From assembly GCF_900232825.1 (NCBI RefSeq), contig NZ_OCTP01000011.1, positions 1,017,262-1,081,261 on the forward strand: a stretch of DNA of 64,000 bases, written 5' to 3'. The translations under genes and the position numbers were made by a program. Below the pieces are notes generated by a model that saw only the letters and a program-made list of their open reading frames with translations, searched no databases and was not told the origin of the DNA. Positions within the stretch are counted from its first letter, which is position 1. Each line of letters opens with the position of its first letter. This DNA is from Anaerococcus sp. Marseille-P3625. Its GTDB lineage: Bacteria; Bacillota; Clostridia; Tissierellales; Peptoniphilaceae. Below, in pieces: positions 43,662 through 51,080 of this stretch.

Positions 43662-45404
43662 ATGAATAATTTTAATCCTAGCGATATCAAACTAACTAAG
43701 TATTTATTTTTTACAGGAAAAGGAGGAGTTGGCAAAACTTCCATAGCATCAGCTACTGCAGCTAATCTTGCTGATAATGGTAAAAAAGTTCTTTTGATAA
43801 GTACTGACCCGGCTTCAAACTTAGAAGATATATTCAAAGTAAAATTAACTAGCAAAGCTAAAGAAATTGAAGAAATAAAGGGACTTTTTGTAGCAAATCT
43901 TGATCCAATAGAATCAGCAGCAGAATATAGGGACAGTGTTATAGCTCCTTATCGTGGAGTATTGCCCGATTTTGCTATAGAAAATATGTATGAGCAGTTA
44001 TCTGGATCTTGTACTGTTGAAATTGCAGCCTTTAATGAGTTTTCAAAATTTATAACAGATCTTGATATGCAAAAAGAATTTGATCATATAATTTTCGATA
44101 CTGCACCAACAGGACATACTTTAAGAATGCTACAATTACCTTCTGCTTGGACTAACTTTATTAGCGAAAGCACCCATGGTGCATCTTGCCTTGGTCAACT
44201 TGCAGGTTTGGAAGATAAAAAAGAGATGTATAAAACCGCTGTAGATACTTTAGCTAATGGAGAAATGACAAGGCTAGTTCTAGTTACAAGACCTGAAATA
44301 GGCCCAATAAATGAGGCGGAAAGAGCATCAAAAGAGCTAAAAAATATTGGTATTAACAATCAAATTTTAATAATTAATGGAATATTAACATCCTTTGATG
44401 ATGAAATTTCTAATTCACTTTACCAAAAGCAAAAGCAAGCTATGGAAAATATGTCTGATTACCTAAAAAGCATAGAAACATATAGCCTTGCCCTAAGATC
44501 ATACAATATAAGTGGTATAGAAAAAATTAGAAATTTATTTACCAGGGATGATTACCAAGAAGACGAGCAAAAATTAGATGCAAAGTCTATCAAAAAATTA
44601 AAAGATGTTATCTCTGACCTATATTCGACCGATAAAAAGATAATATTTACTATGGGCAAGGGTGGCGTTGGAAAAACCACCGTTGCTGCAGCAATTGCTC
44701 TTGGTTTATCAGAAAAAGGGAAAAAAGTTCATTTAAGCACAACGGATCCTGCTGATCATCTAAGATATGTAATTAAAGAAAATGAAAATATTTCCATGAG
44801 CCATATAGATGAACAGTTAGAACTTAAAAAATATCAAGAAGAAGTCCTCTCTAAGGCTAGAGAAACTATGTCCAAAGAAGATCTAGAATACTTAATGGAA
44901 GATTTAAGATCCCCGTGTACTCAAGAAATAGCTGTTTTTAGAGCGTTTGCAGAAATTGTCGAAAAATCTGAAGATGAAATTGTAATCATTGATACAGCTC
45001 CAACTGGTCATACTCTTTTATTATTAGATTCAACAGAAAGCTATAACAAAGAAATTGAAAGATCCAATGGAGAAGTTCCAGAAGCAACTAAGAAATTATT
45101 GCCAAAATTAAGAGATAAGAACTTAACTGAAGTAATAATTGTTACACTTGCAGAACCAACCCCATATTATGAAGCTTATAGGCTTGAAGAAGATCTAAAA
45201 AGAGCAAATATAAATAGCAAATGGTGGGTAATTAACTCATCCTTGTATCTAACAAATTCGACAAATAAAGTATTATCATCAAAAGCCAACGAAGAAATCA
45301 AGTGGATAAACAAAATTGACCAACACACCAAGGGCAATTTTGCTGTTATTTCATGGCTAAAAGAAGAGATAAAAGATGATAATTTAAAAAAACTTATAGA
45401 TTAA
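43662..45404 (+). CDS. arsA: Arsenite-stimulated ATPase ArsA (two-domain)
   Basis: 580 residues made of two homologous halves. P-loops GKGGVGKTS (19-27) and GKGGVGKTT (332-340); switch motifs DTAPTGHT in both halves. The three As-binding Cys of E. coli ArsA have matches in SGSCTVEIAAF, HGASCLGQLAG and RSPCTQEIAVF. It normally drives the ArsB permease. Start ATG 43662 is 20 bases after arsD; an earlier in-frame TTG at 43632 lies inside arsD. No arsB or acr3 follows. Confidence 0.94.
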   Translation: MNNFNPSDIKLTKYLFFTGKGGVGKTSIASATAANLADNGKKVLLISTDPASNLEDIFKVKLTSKAKEIEEIKGLFVANLDPIESAAEYRDSVIAPYRGVLPDFAIENMYEQLSGSCTVEIAAFNEFSKFITDLDMQKEFDHIIFDTAPTGHTLRMLQLPSAWTNFISESTHGASCLGQLAGLEDKKEMYKTAVDTLANGEMTRLVLVTRPEIGPINEAERASKELKNIGINNQILIINGILTSFDDEISNSLYQKQKQAMENMSDYLKSIETYSLALRSYNISGIEKIRNLFTRDDYQEDEQKLDAKSIKKLKDVISDLYSTDKKIIFTMGKGGVGKTTVAAAIALGLSEKGKKVHLSTTDPADHLRYVIKENENISMSHIDEQLELKKYQEEVLSKARETMSKEDLEYLMEDLRSPCTQEIAVFRAFAEIVEKSEDEIVIIDTAPTGHTLLLLDSTESYNKEIERSNGEVPEATKKLLPKLRDKNLTEVIIVTLAEPTPYYEAYRLEEDLKRANINSKWWVINSSLYLTNSTNKVLSSKANEEIKWINKIDQHTKGNFAVISWLKEEIKDDNLKKLID

Positions 45405-45412
45405 AAAACACA

Positions 45413-45460
45413 AAAAAGTGGTTGAAGTAAAATTATTATTTTACTCTAGCCACTTTTTTA
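45413..45460. terminator. Bidirectional terminator between arsA and the FetB-like gene
   Basis: AAAAAAGTGG (45413-45422) pairs with CCACTTTTTT (45451-45460), extended inside by AGTAAAA/TTTTACT. It separates convergent operons. Confidence 0.86.
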
Positions 45461-45466
45461 ACAAAG

Positions 45467-46246
45467 TCAAATAAGTTGCTCTTGCTTATTAAAGAAATTT
45501 TTATAACCTAAATGCAAGAAAACAAAGTCGCAAATACTAACAGAACTCAATATTGCTGTCATTATTGCTATTTGATATCTAATTGCAATTAGAGGTGAAA
45601 CTCCACCTAAAATCTGCCCTGTCATCATTCCTGGCAAAGAAATTATGCCAATATTTTTGATGGAATTTAAGGTTGGAGTAATGGCGGTGTCAAAAGATTT
45701 TTGTATAAATTTATCCATGGCCATACGAGGACTTGCTCCGAGCATTAAAGATCCCTCAATTTTGGATCTATTATTTTCACTTGCATCTAAAAGACCGTTT
45801 AATGCCAAATTTATTCCTGTCATTGAATTTCCAATAATCATTCCACCAAGAGGAATTAGATATTGAGGATTATAAATTGGTTTTGGCCTAATAACAACTA
45901 ATAGAAAAAATATTAGGGTAAAAACTGTTCCAGAAATTTGCGCAATTGCTATAGTTTTTTTAAGTTTACTATTTAACCTATCTTTCTTAGGTGAAATTAT
46001 ATTAAAAACAGCAAAACTTTCCATGAGTAAAATCAACAAAGTTGACAAAACTATAGAAGAACTGTCAAAGACATAAACAAGGATAAAACCTGCTATAAAA
46101 AGCTGAATGGTCATTCTTATTGTTCCATTAATGATATCCTTATTCCTATTGATGCCATTTAAGGAAGTCAATAAAAGTGCTATGGCAGTAAATATATAAG
46201 TTAAAATTAATTGCTGGTTACTTAAATTTATTACAGAATTATTCAT
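45467..46246 (-). CDS. FetB-like (UPF0014/YbbM) ABC permease
   Basis: 259 residues with about seven hydrophobic segments. Family traits are the PLGGMIIGNSMTGINLALNGL region, LMLGASPRMAMDKFIQKSF and GIISLPGMMTGQILGGVSPL. In E. coli FetAB exports iron and protects from peroxide. The ATG at 46246 has GGAG 9 bases upstream and overlaps the ATPase gene by 8 bases; an in-frame ATG at 46261 is less well placed. Metal specificity is inferred from the family only. Confidence 0.87.
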   Translation of the reverse strand: MNNSVINLSNQQLILTYIFTAIALLLTSLNGINRNKDIINGTIRMTIQLFIAGFILVYVFDSSSIVLSTLLILLMESFAVFNIISPKKDRLNSKLKKTIAIAQISGTVFTLIFFLLVVIRPKPIYNPQYLIPLGGMIIGNSMTGINLALNGLLDASENNRSKIEGSLMLGASPRMAMDKFIQKSFDTAITPTLNSIKNIGIISLPGMMTGQILGGVSPLIAIRYQIAIMTAILSSVSICDFVFLHLGYKNFFNKQEQLI

Positions 46247-46868
46247 GGCTAATTTCTCCATCTACAATTTTTATTATCCTATCGGAATATTTTTTTGAAA
46301 TTTCGCTAGAATGGGTTACATAAATGATAGTTTTATCTTCTCTTTTTGCCATATCAACCATGGTACCAATTACAAAATCTTCAGTAATATCATCAAGAGC
46401 TGAAGATGGTTCATCAAGTAAATAAATTTGAGAATCTAAAAGCATAAGCCTTGCAATTGAGACCCTCTGACATTCGCCACCAGAAAGATTTTCCATATCG
46501 GTAGATAAACTTTTATCTAATTTTACAGAAGCCAAAGCCTTATTTAGAATTTCATCGCTTACTGGATCTTTATCTTGAAATTTTCTACCAATTAATAAAT
46601 TATCTCTTATACTTCCCTTAAAAGTAAGAGGATTTTGGGCGAGCATTGGAACCCTGCGCCTGTAAGAAACAGGATCGATATTTGCAATATCTTTTCCATT
46701 ATAAGTTATATAACCTGAACTTGGGGATATGAGTTTATCTATAAGCTTTAGCATGGTAGACTTCCCAGAGCCACTAGGACCAATAATGCAAGTAACTTCA
46801 TTATGATTAATTTGTAATTCATCTATTTTAATGATGTCCTTAAAAGTGACATCATGAAATTGAAACAT
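46239..46868 (-). CDS. FetA-like (YbbL) ABC ATP-binding protein
   Basis: 209-residue ATPase of normal FetA size. Walker A GPSGSGKST, Q-loop MLAQNPLTFKGSIRDNLLIG, signature LSGGECQRVSIARLM, Walker B IYLLDEPSSALD and VTHSSE. It is first in a two-gene minus-strand operon with the FetB-like permease. CCTCC on the plus strand (a GGAGG site) is 8 bases before the ATG. Confidence 0.88.
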   Translation of the reverse strand: MFQFHDVTFKDIIKIDELQINHNEVTCIIGPSGSGKSTMLKLIDKLISPSSGYITYNGKDIANIDPVSYRRRVPMLAQNPLTFKGSIRDNLLIGRKFQDKDPVSDEILNKALASVKLDKSLSTDMENLSGGECQRVSIARLMLLDSQIYLLDEPSSALDDITEDFVIGTMVDMAKREDKTIIYVTHSSEISKKYSDRIIKIVDGEISHE

Positions 46869-46903
46869 AAAAAACCTCCAAAAAATTATTTCACAATAAA
46901 AAT

Positions 46904-46912
46904 ATTATACCA
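46904..46912 (-). promoter_or_regulatory. Extended -10 promoter of the fetA-fetB operon
   Basis: Minus strand TGGTATAAT (46912-46904), TGn plus perfect TATAAT, 36 bases before the ATG. No good -35 is seen, as is usual for extended -10 promoters. Confidence 0.6.
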
Positions 46913-46947
46913 TATAATAAATTGTAGAATCTTAAAGAAAAGAATAT

Positions 46948-46976
46948 TTGACAAAAAAGAAATATAGATTTAAAAT
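46948..46976 (+). promoter_or_regulatory. Strong promoter-like sequence without obvious gene
   Basis: TTGACA (46948-46953), 17-base spacer, TAAAAT (46971-46976). It lies 90 bases before tRNA-Gly and upstream of a second promoter, so it is either an extra tRNA promoter or starts a short untranslated RNA. Confidence 0.5.
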
Positions 46977-47020
46977 ATTAAAGTAATCGAAAAAAAACAA
47001 AGAATAAATTATAAAAAAAC

Positions 47021-47049
47021 TTTACAAAACTATTTTTCTAATGTATAAT
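47021..47049 (+). promoter_or_regulatory. Promoter of the tRNA-Gly transcript
   Basis: TTTACA (47021-47026), 17-base spacer, TATAAT (47044-47049), 13 bases before the mature tRNA 5' end. Confidence 0.78.
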
Positions 47050-47062
47050 AACAAATGTATTT

Positions 47063-47137
47063 GCGGATGTGGCTCAGTGGTAGAGCATCGCCTTGCCAAG
47101 GCGAGGGTCGCGAGTTCGAATCTCGTCATCCGCTCCA
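47063..47137 (+). tRNA. tRNA-Gly (anticodon GCC)
   Basis: 75 bases including encoded CCA. Acceptor stem GCGGATG (47063-47069) pairs with CATCCGC (47127-47133). The anticodon arm CGCCTTGCCAAGGCG shows GCC in the loop, and the T arm contains GTTCGAATC. Reads GGC and GGU codons. Confidence 0.97.
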
Positions 47138-47151
47138 AGTCACATGTAGTG

Positions 47152-47231
47152 TTTTAAATGCGAAGCATTTAAAATCTTCGAGATGAGCGAAGCGAATCCG
47201 AAGAATTAAGCGAAAGAAGCACGAGCTTCTT
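47152..47231 (+). repeat. Cluster of three hairpins with GCGAAGC units between two tRNAs
   Basis: Three stems in a row. First: TTTTAAATGC (47152-47161), loop GAA, GCATTTAAAA (47165-47174). Second: TCTTCG (47175-47180) with CGAAGA (47199-47204), enclosing GAT/ATC around a central GCGAAGC. Third: AAGAAGC (47214-47220), loop ACGA, GCTTCTT (47225-47231). The block is richer in G+C than its surroundings and has no reading frame. It looks like a small palindromic intergenic repeat or a structured RNA; the window holds one copy only. Confidence 0.6.
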
Positions 47232-47268
47232 GAGCGCATATTTTGCTATTAATTATTTAATGCGATAC

Positions 47269-47310
47269 TAATCGCCAGATCCATGTATTGGTACTTGGTG
47301 ATTTTTTTAA
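47269..47310 (+). terminator. Probable terminator after tRNA-Gly
   Basis: ATCGCCA (47270-47276) pairs with TGGTGAT (47297-47303), one G-U, followed by seven T residues. It ends just before tRNA-Cys. Confidence 0.6.
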
Positions 47311-47315
47311 TATCC

Positions 47316-47389
47316 GGCGCCATAGCCAAGTGGTAAGGCAGAGGTCTGCAACACCTTTACCCCCAGTTCAAATCTGGGTGGCGCCTCCA
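47316..47389 (+). tRNA. tRNA-Cys (anticodon GCA)
   Basis: 74 bases including encoded CCA. Acceptor GGCGCCA (47316-47322) pairs with TGGCGCC (47379-47385). The anticodon loop in AGGTCTGCAACACCT is TCTGCAAC, giving GCA; the T arm has GTTCAAATC. Confidence 0.97.
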
Positions 47390-47394
47390 ACCCT

Positions 47395-47418
47395 GCTCTC
47401 CTTTGGAGAGCTTTTTTT
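47395..47418 (+). terminator. Intrinsic terminator after tRNA-Cys
   Basis: GCTCTCC (47395-47401), loop TTT, GGAGAGC (47405-47411), seven T residues. The ribosome binding site of the next gene follows at once, so some readthrough may feed it. Confidence 0.88.
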
Positions 47419-47430
47419 ATAGGAGTTTTT

Positions 47431-48108
47431 ATGCTTATTATCAGTCATAAATCAAGAGTTGAATTTGTGAAATTTTTAGAAGAAAACAATTTAACTTATA
47501 TAAAGACAATAGATAATCCAAATTTAGATAAGAGGATAGCAGATCATCCAGATTTATCCATTTTTATTTTGAATAAAGATACAATTTTTATCGATAATAG
47601 TGTAAAATATGAATATAGAAAACGTTTGTTAGATAAAAATATCATTCCAGGGGAGTCCGTTTGCAAATCTTATCCAGAAGATGCTATTTACAACATTTAT
47701 ATGGCTGATAGCTATTATATTCACAATGATTTTACTGAAAAGAATATATCTTTGTATATGAAAGCTCATAATATCAAGCATTTATATGTCAAACAAGGCT
47801 ACAGCAGATGTTCTATTATTCCTTTGGGTGAAAAAATTTTAACAAGTGATTTTGGAATTTATAAATCTTTGAAAGATAAAATAGAAGTTATTTTGCTTGA
47901 AAAAGAAAAAATTGAACTTGATGGTTTTGATTATGGATTTATCGGTGGATGCTGCGGATTTTTTGATAATACCTTAATTTTTAATGGGAATATTGAAAAG
48001 CTAAATAGTTTTGAAATTATTAAAAATGAGGCAGATAAATCAAAAATTAAGTTACTTTATCCAAAATCATGCGATTTGTTGGATACTGGATCTATATTAT
48101 GGTGCTAA
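47431..48108 (+). CDS. Conserved protein resembling DUF6873 (GME-fold) family
   Basis: 225 residues, soluble, no signal peptide. The stretches HNIKHLYVKQGYSRCSIIPLG, ILTSDFGIYKSL and DYGFIGGCCGFFDNTLIFNG resemble a Clostridia protein family I recall as DUF6873; the Cys and Gly clusters and the distant resemblance to amidinotransferase-fold proteins are suggestive but catalytic residues cannot be assigned. ATAGGAGTTTTT precedes the ATG. Activity unknown. Confidence 0.72.
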   Translation: MLIISHKSRVEFVKFLEENNLTYIKTIDNPNLDKRIADHPDLSIFILNKDTIFIDNSVKYEYRKRLLDKNIIPGESVCKSYPEDAIYNIYMADSYYIHNDFTEKNISLYMKAHNIKHLYVKQGYSRCSIIPLGEKILTSDFGIYKSLKDKIEVILLEKEKIELDGFDYGFIGGCCGFFDNTLIFNGNIEKLNSFEIIKNEADKSKIKLLYPKSCDLLDTGSILWC

Positions 48109-48144
48109 GCGTTATCTTAGCTATTCTATTAAGGAGTTTAAATT

Positions 48145-49431
48145 ATGGAAGTTGTTGTTGTTGGCTTTGCTCTTTTCTCTTTATTTTTTGGCGCTGGAAA
48201 TTTGATATTTCCTCCATTTTTGGGAAAAATTTACGGTTCAAATTGGTTAATTGCAAGCCTTGGTTTTATTTTAACTGGAGTTGGACTTGCGTCAATTGCT
48301 ATTTTTTCCATGGCTAAAAAATCTGGAGATATAAAAGTTTTTACTGAAGTTGCCGGCAAAAAATTAGGATATACAATAACCTTAATTATTGCTTTGACAA
48401 TCGGACCATTGGGAGCAATACCAAGAACTGGCGCTACTAGTGGCGAGGTTATTATTGCAAGTGGCATTGATATTTCCTATGCTTTGTTTATACTTTTGTT
48501 CTTTGGATTAGCTTTAACTTTAATTTTAACTGATAGTAAAATTATCGATATCATCGGCAAATACTTAACTCCTAGTCTTTTAATAGTTCTTATGATTATG
48601 ATTGTTGCAGGCATTATAAATCCTATAGGTTCTTTTATAAAATCTGATATAAGTAAGGCTAATACCTTTACAAATTCTGCTATAGAAGGTTACAACACCA
48701 TGGATGCTCTTGCTTCTATTGCTTTTGCTCCAATTATAATAAAATCTTTAATTGATAAGGGCTGTAAGGAAAATATTGTAAAAAAGACTGTGGAAGCTAC
48801 GCTAATAGCTGCTGGCAGTTTGATCTTGGTTTATATATCACTTACATATTTGGGAGCAAGCTCTTCTTTGCTTTATCAAGATATTAATTCTAGAGTTGAA
48901 CTTTTAATAAAAATTTCTAATTCGACCTTGGGTTCTTTTGGCAAATACGTCCTATCTGCTATAATCGTTTTGGCTTGTTTTACAACAGCTGTTGGACTAA
49001 TAAGCTCCATTGCAGAAATATTACATAAGGATTTTTTAAAGATAAGTTATAAAACTTTTGCCATTACAATAACTTTAATATCCATAATTTTATCCTTGGT
49101 TGGAGTTGATAAGATAGTTAATTACACATCACCATTTTTGACTTTTATCTATCCAATTGTAATACTTATGATAATATTTAACTTAAGTAATCCAAAGATG
49201 ACTGAGAAATACAGACATATGAATTTTGCTATTGTAGGAATTATATCATTTATCCAATCCTTGATATCCTACATAGCTATGGCAAACGAAAATCTTGCTA
49301 AAAATTTTTCTAAGATTATTTCATTTTTACCTTTTTATGATTATGGATTTCCATGGATTGTGCCATTTTTGATAATCTTTGTAATTGGTCTATTTATGTC
49401 GTCAAATCAAAAGAAATGTGAATCTTTATAA
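48145..49431 (+). CDS. brnQ: Branched-chain amino acid carrier BrnQ
   Basis: 428 residues with about 12 membrane helices; Na+-coupled uptake of Leu/Ile/Val (LIVCS family). The N-terminus VVVGFALFSLFFGAGNLIFPP is diagnostic, followed by GPLGAIPRTGATSGEV and SIAEILHKDF. AAGGAGTTTAAATT precedes the ATG. It provides a second route for branched-chain amino acids beside the ABC importer at the start of the window. Confidence 0.93.
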   Translation: MEVVVVGFALFSLFFGAGNLIFPPFLGKIYGSNWLIASLGFILTGVGLASIAIFSMAKKSGDIKVFTEVAGKKLGYTITLIIALTIGPLGAIPRTGATSGEVIIASGIDISYALFILLFFGLALTLILTDSKIIDIIGKYLTPSLLIVLMIMIVAGIINPIGSFIKSDISKANTFTNSAIEGYNTMDALASIAFAPIIIKSLIDKGCKENIVKKTVEATLIAAGSLILVYISLTYLGASSSLLYQDINSRVELLIKISNSTLGSFGKYVLSAIIVLACFTTAVGLISSIAEILHKDFLKISYKTFAITITLISIILSLVGVDKIVNYTSPFLTFIYPIVILMIIFNLSNPKMTEKYRHMNFAIVGIISFIQSLISYIAMANENLAKNFSKIISFLPFYDYGFPWIVPFLIIFVIGLFMSSNQKKCESL

Positions 49432-49447
49432 TGTTAGAAAAATTTTG

Positions 49448-49456
49448 TGTTATAAT
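49448..49456 (+). promoter_or_regulatory. Extended -10 promoter of hisS
   Basis: TGTTATAAT (TGn plus perfect TATAAT), 22 bases before the ATG at 49479. No T-box or other leader fits in this short space. Confidence 0.55.
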
Positions 49457-49478
49457 AAATTAAAGTATGGAGGATTAG

Positions 49479-50786
49479 ATGGAAATTATAAAACCTACTA
49501 CTATAGCTGGAATTATGGAACTTTTACCAGAAGAGCAAGTAGTCTTTGATCAAATAAAAAATACGATAGAAAACACCTTTGCGGAATTTGGATTTGCAAA
49601 CATTGACACACCGCTTATAGAAAAAAACGAAATTCTTTTTGCTAAAGGCGGTGGCGAAACACAAAAACAAATATTTGAAATTGCAAGCGAATCAAAAGAT
49701 ATGAGCCTAAGATTTGACCTAACAGTTCCCTTAGCTCGTTATGTATCTGAACATTTTTCAAATCTTAATTTTCCATTTAAGCGCTATCAAATTGGAAAAG
49801 TCTATCGTGGAGAGCGCAACCAAAAGGGAAGATACAAGGAATTTTATCAGGCAGATATTGATATAATTGGCAACAACGACCTATCAATCTACAACGATGC
49901 TATGCTTGCAAAAGTAATATTTGAAGCCTTTAGCAGGCTAAACTTACCAGAAGTTACCTTTCACATAAACAACAGAAAATTATTAAATGGATTTTTTGAA
50001 TCTTTAGAAATAGTAGATACAACTGAAATTTTACGAACAATAGATAAAAAAGATAAAATTGGACTAGAAAAAACTAAATCTTATCTTGAAGAAATAGTTG
50101 GAGAAGAAAAATCCACACAAATTTTAGAATTTCTAGAAAATAAATTAGAAGGTCTAGAATTGTTGGAAGATCTTGAAAAATTCGAAGCAAATGAAAAATA
50201 TAAATTAGGTCTATCTGAGATAAAAACAGTTTACCAATATATGCTCTACCTAGATATTCCAAAAGAAAATATAAAAATCGACTTAAGCATCACTCGTGGC
50301 CTAGATTACTATACATCGACAGTTTATGAAACATTTATAAATGGCTATGAATCAATAGGTTCAGTTTGCTCTGGCGGAAGATATGAAAATTTGGCAAGCA
50401 ATTTTTCAAAACAAAATCTGCCGGGAGTTGGAATGTCAATTGGACTAACTAGACTCTTTTACCAACTTCAAGAACTAGGAATTGTCGATAAAAAAGCGAA
50501 AACTACTGAAAAAATAATCATCCTTCCAATGGATGAAAAATACAATTTTTACGCAATAGATCTTTTAAAAAAATTAAAAGCAGCAGGTAAAAACGCAGAT
50601 ATTTACTTTGAAAGTGGAAAATTTAAAAAGAAAATTGCTTACGCCGATAAAATAAATGCCAAATATGCTCTTATAATCGGAGAAGAAGAAGCAAATAATA
50701 AGGAAATCACAATAAAGGATTTGTCAAAATCAGATCAAGAAACAATAAAATTCGACCAAGTAGAAGATTACTTCACCAATAACTAA
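49479..50786 (+). CDS. hisS: Histidine--tRNA ligase HisS
   Basis: 435 residues, class II synthetase. Motif 2 region FKRYQIGKVYRGERNQKGRYKEF (spanning about residues 100-122), histidine-binding motif ITRGLDYYTSTVYE, motif 3 LPGVGMSIGLTRLF, and a C-terminal anticodon-binding domain (last 95 residues). TATGGAGGATTAG precedes the ATG. It charges tRNA-His. Monocistronic with a terminator close behind. Confidence 0.93.
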   Translation: MEIIKPTTIAGIMELLPEEQVVFDQIKNTIENTFAEFGFANIDTPLIEKNEILFAKGGGETQKQIFEIASESKDMSLRFDLTVPLARYVSEHFSNLNFPFKRYQIGKVYRGERNQKGRYKEFYQADIDIIGNNDLSIYNDAMLAKVIFEAFSRLNLPEVTFHINNRKLLNGFFESLEIVDTTEILRTIDKKDKIGLEKTKSYLEEIVGEEKSTQILEFLENKLEGLELLEDLEKFEANEKYKLGLSEIKTVYQYMLYLDIPKENIKIDLSITRGLDYYTSTVYETFINGYESIGSVCSGGRYENLASNFSKQNLPGVGMSIGLTRLFYQLQELGIVDKKAKTTEKIIILPMDEKYNFYAIDLLKKLKAAGKNADIYFESGKFKKKIAYADKINAKYALIIGEEEANNKEITIKDLSKSDQETIKFDQVEDYFTNN

Positions 50787-50790
50787 AAAT

Positions 50791-50839
50791 AAGGGCTTTT
50801 TGCTAAACATTATTAATGCTTAACAAGAAGCCTTTTTTA
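50791..50839 (+). terminator. Intrinsic terminator of hisS
   Basis: AAGGGCTTTTTG (50791-50802) pairs imperfectly with CAAGAAGCCTT (50824-50834), followed by a T run. The remaining sequence up to 51080 holds the control region of the butyrate operon. Confidence 0.8.
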
Positions 50840-50928
50840 TTTATAATTTTTGTTTTCAAATTTTCAAAATTTATATTATTTAAGCATTTAGAAACTCTCG
50901 CGAAATGGATTTAATAAAATAAATTAAA

Positions 50929-50957
50929 TTGACAATAATTACTAATAATTATCTATT
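50929..50957 (+). promoter_or_regulatory. Possible upstream promoter of the butyrate operon
   Basis: Perfect TTGACA at 50929-50934, with TCTATT at a 17-base spacing (50952-50957) or TATTAT at 19 (50954-50959). The Rex-like box would cover its start site. Confidence 0.45.
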
Positions 50958-50958
50958 A

Positions 50959-50976
50959 TTGTAAATATATTAACAA
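50959..50976 (+). promoter_or_regulatory. Rex-type (NADH-sensing) operator
   Basis: TTGTAAATATATTAACAA is an 18-base inverted repeat differing by one base from the clostridial Rex consensus TTGTTAA-N4-TTAACAA. It lies 28 bases upstream of the main -35 box of a butyrate operon, a known class of Rex targets. Rex itself is not in the window. Confidence 0.68.
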
Positions 50977-51004
50977 TATAGAACTAAAAAAGATAAATAA
51001 ATTT

Positions 51005-51033
51005 TTGACAAAGTCGCGATTTTGCAATATAAT
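51005..51033 (+). promoter_or_regulatory. Consensus promoter of the butyrate operon
   Basis: TTGACA (51005-51010) and TATAAT (51028-51033), both perfect, 17-base spacer. AAAGTCG occurs twice around it (51010-51016 and 51041-51047), 31 bases apart. Confidence 0.88.
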
Positions 51034-51080
51034 AGATGTGAAAGTCGTAAAGATGAAAAGATTTTATGTAAGGAGATAGT

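Noticed and set aside
43236-43855. Two antisense reading frames of 129 codons opposite arsD/arsA
   Set aside because: They mirror real genes with metal-binding motifs, have no binding sites and are composed of Ser/Phe/Leu-rich shadow sequence.
42640-45460. Arsenic genes as a recently acquired mobile island
   Set aside because: No integrase, transposase, direct repeats or tRNA-end duplication; base composition is like the neighbours.
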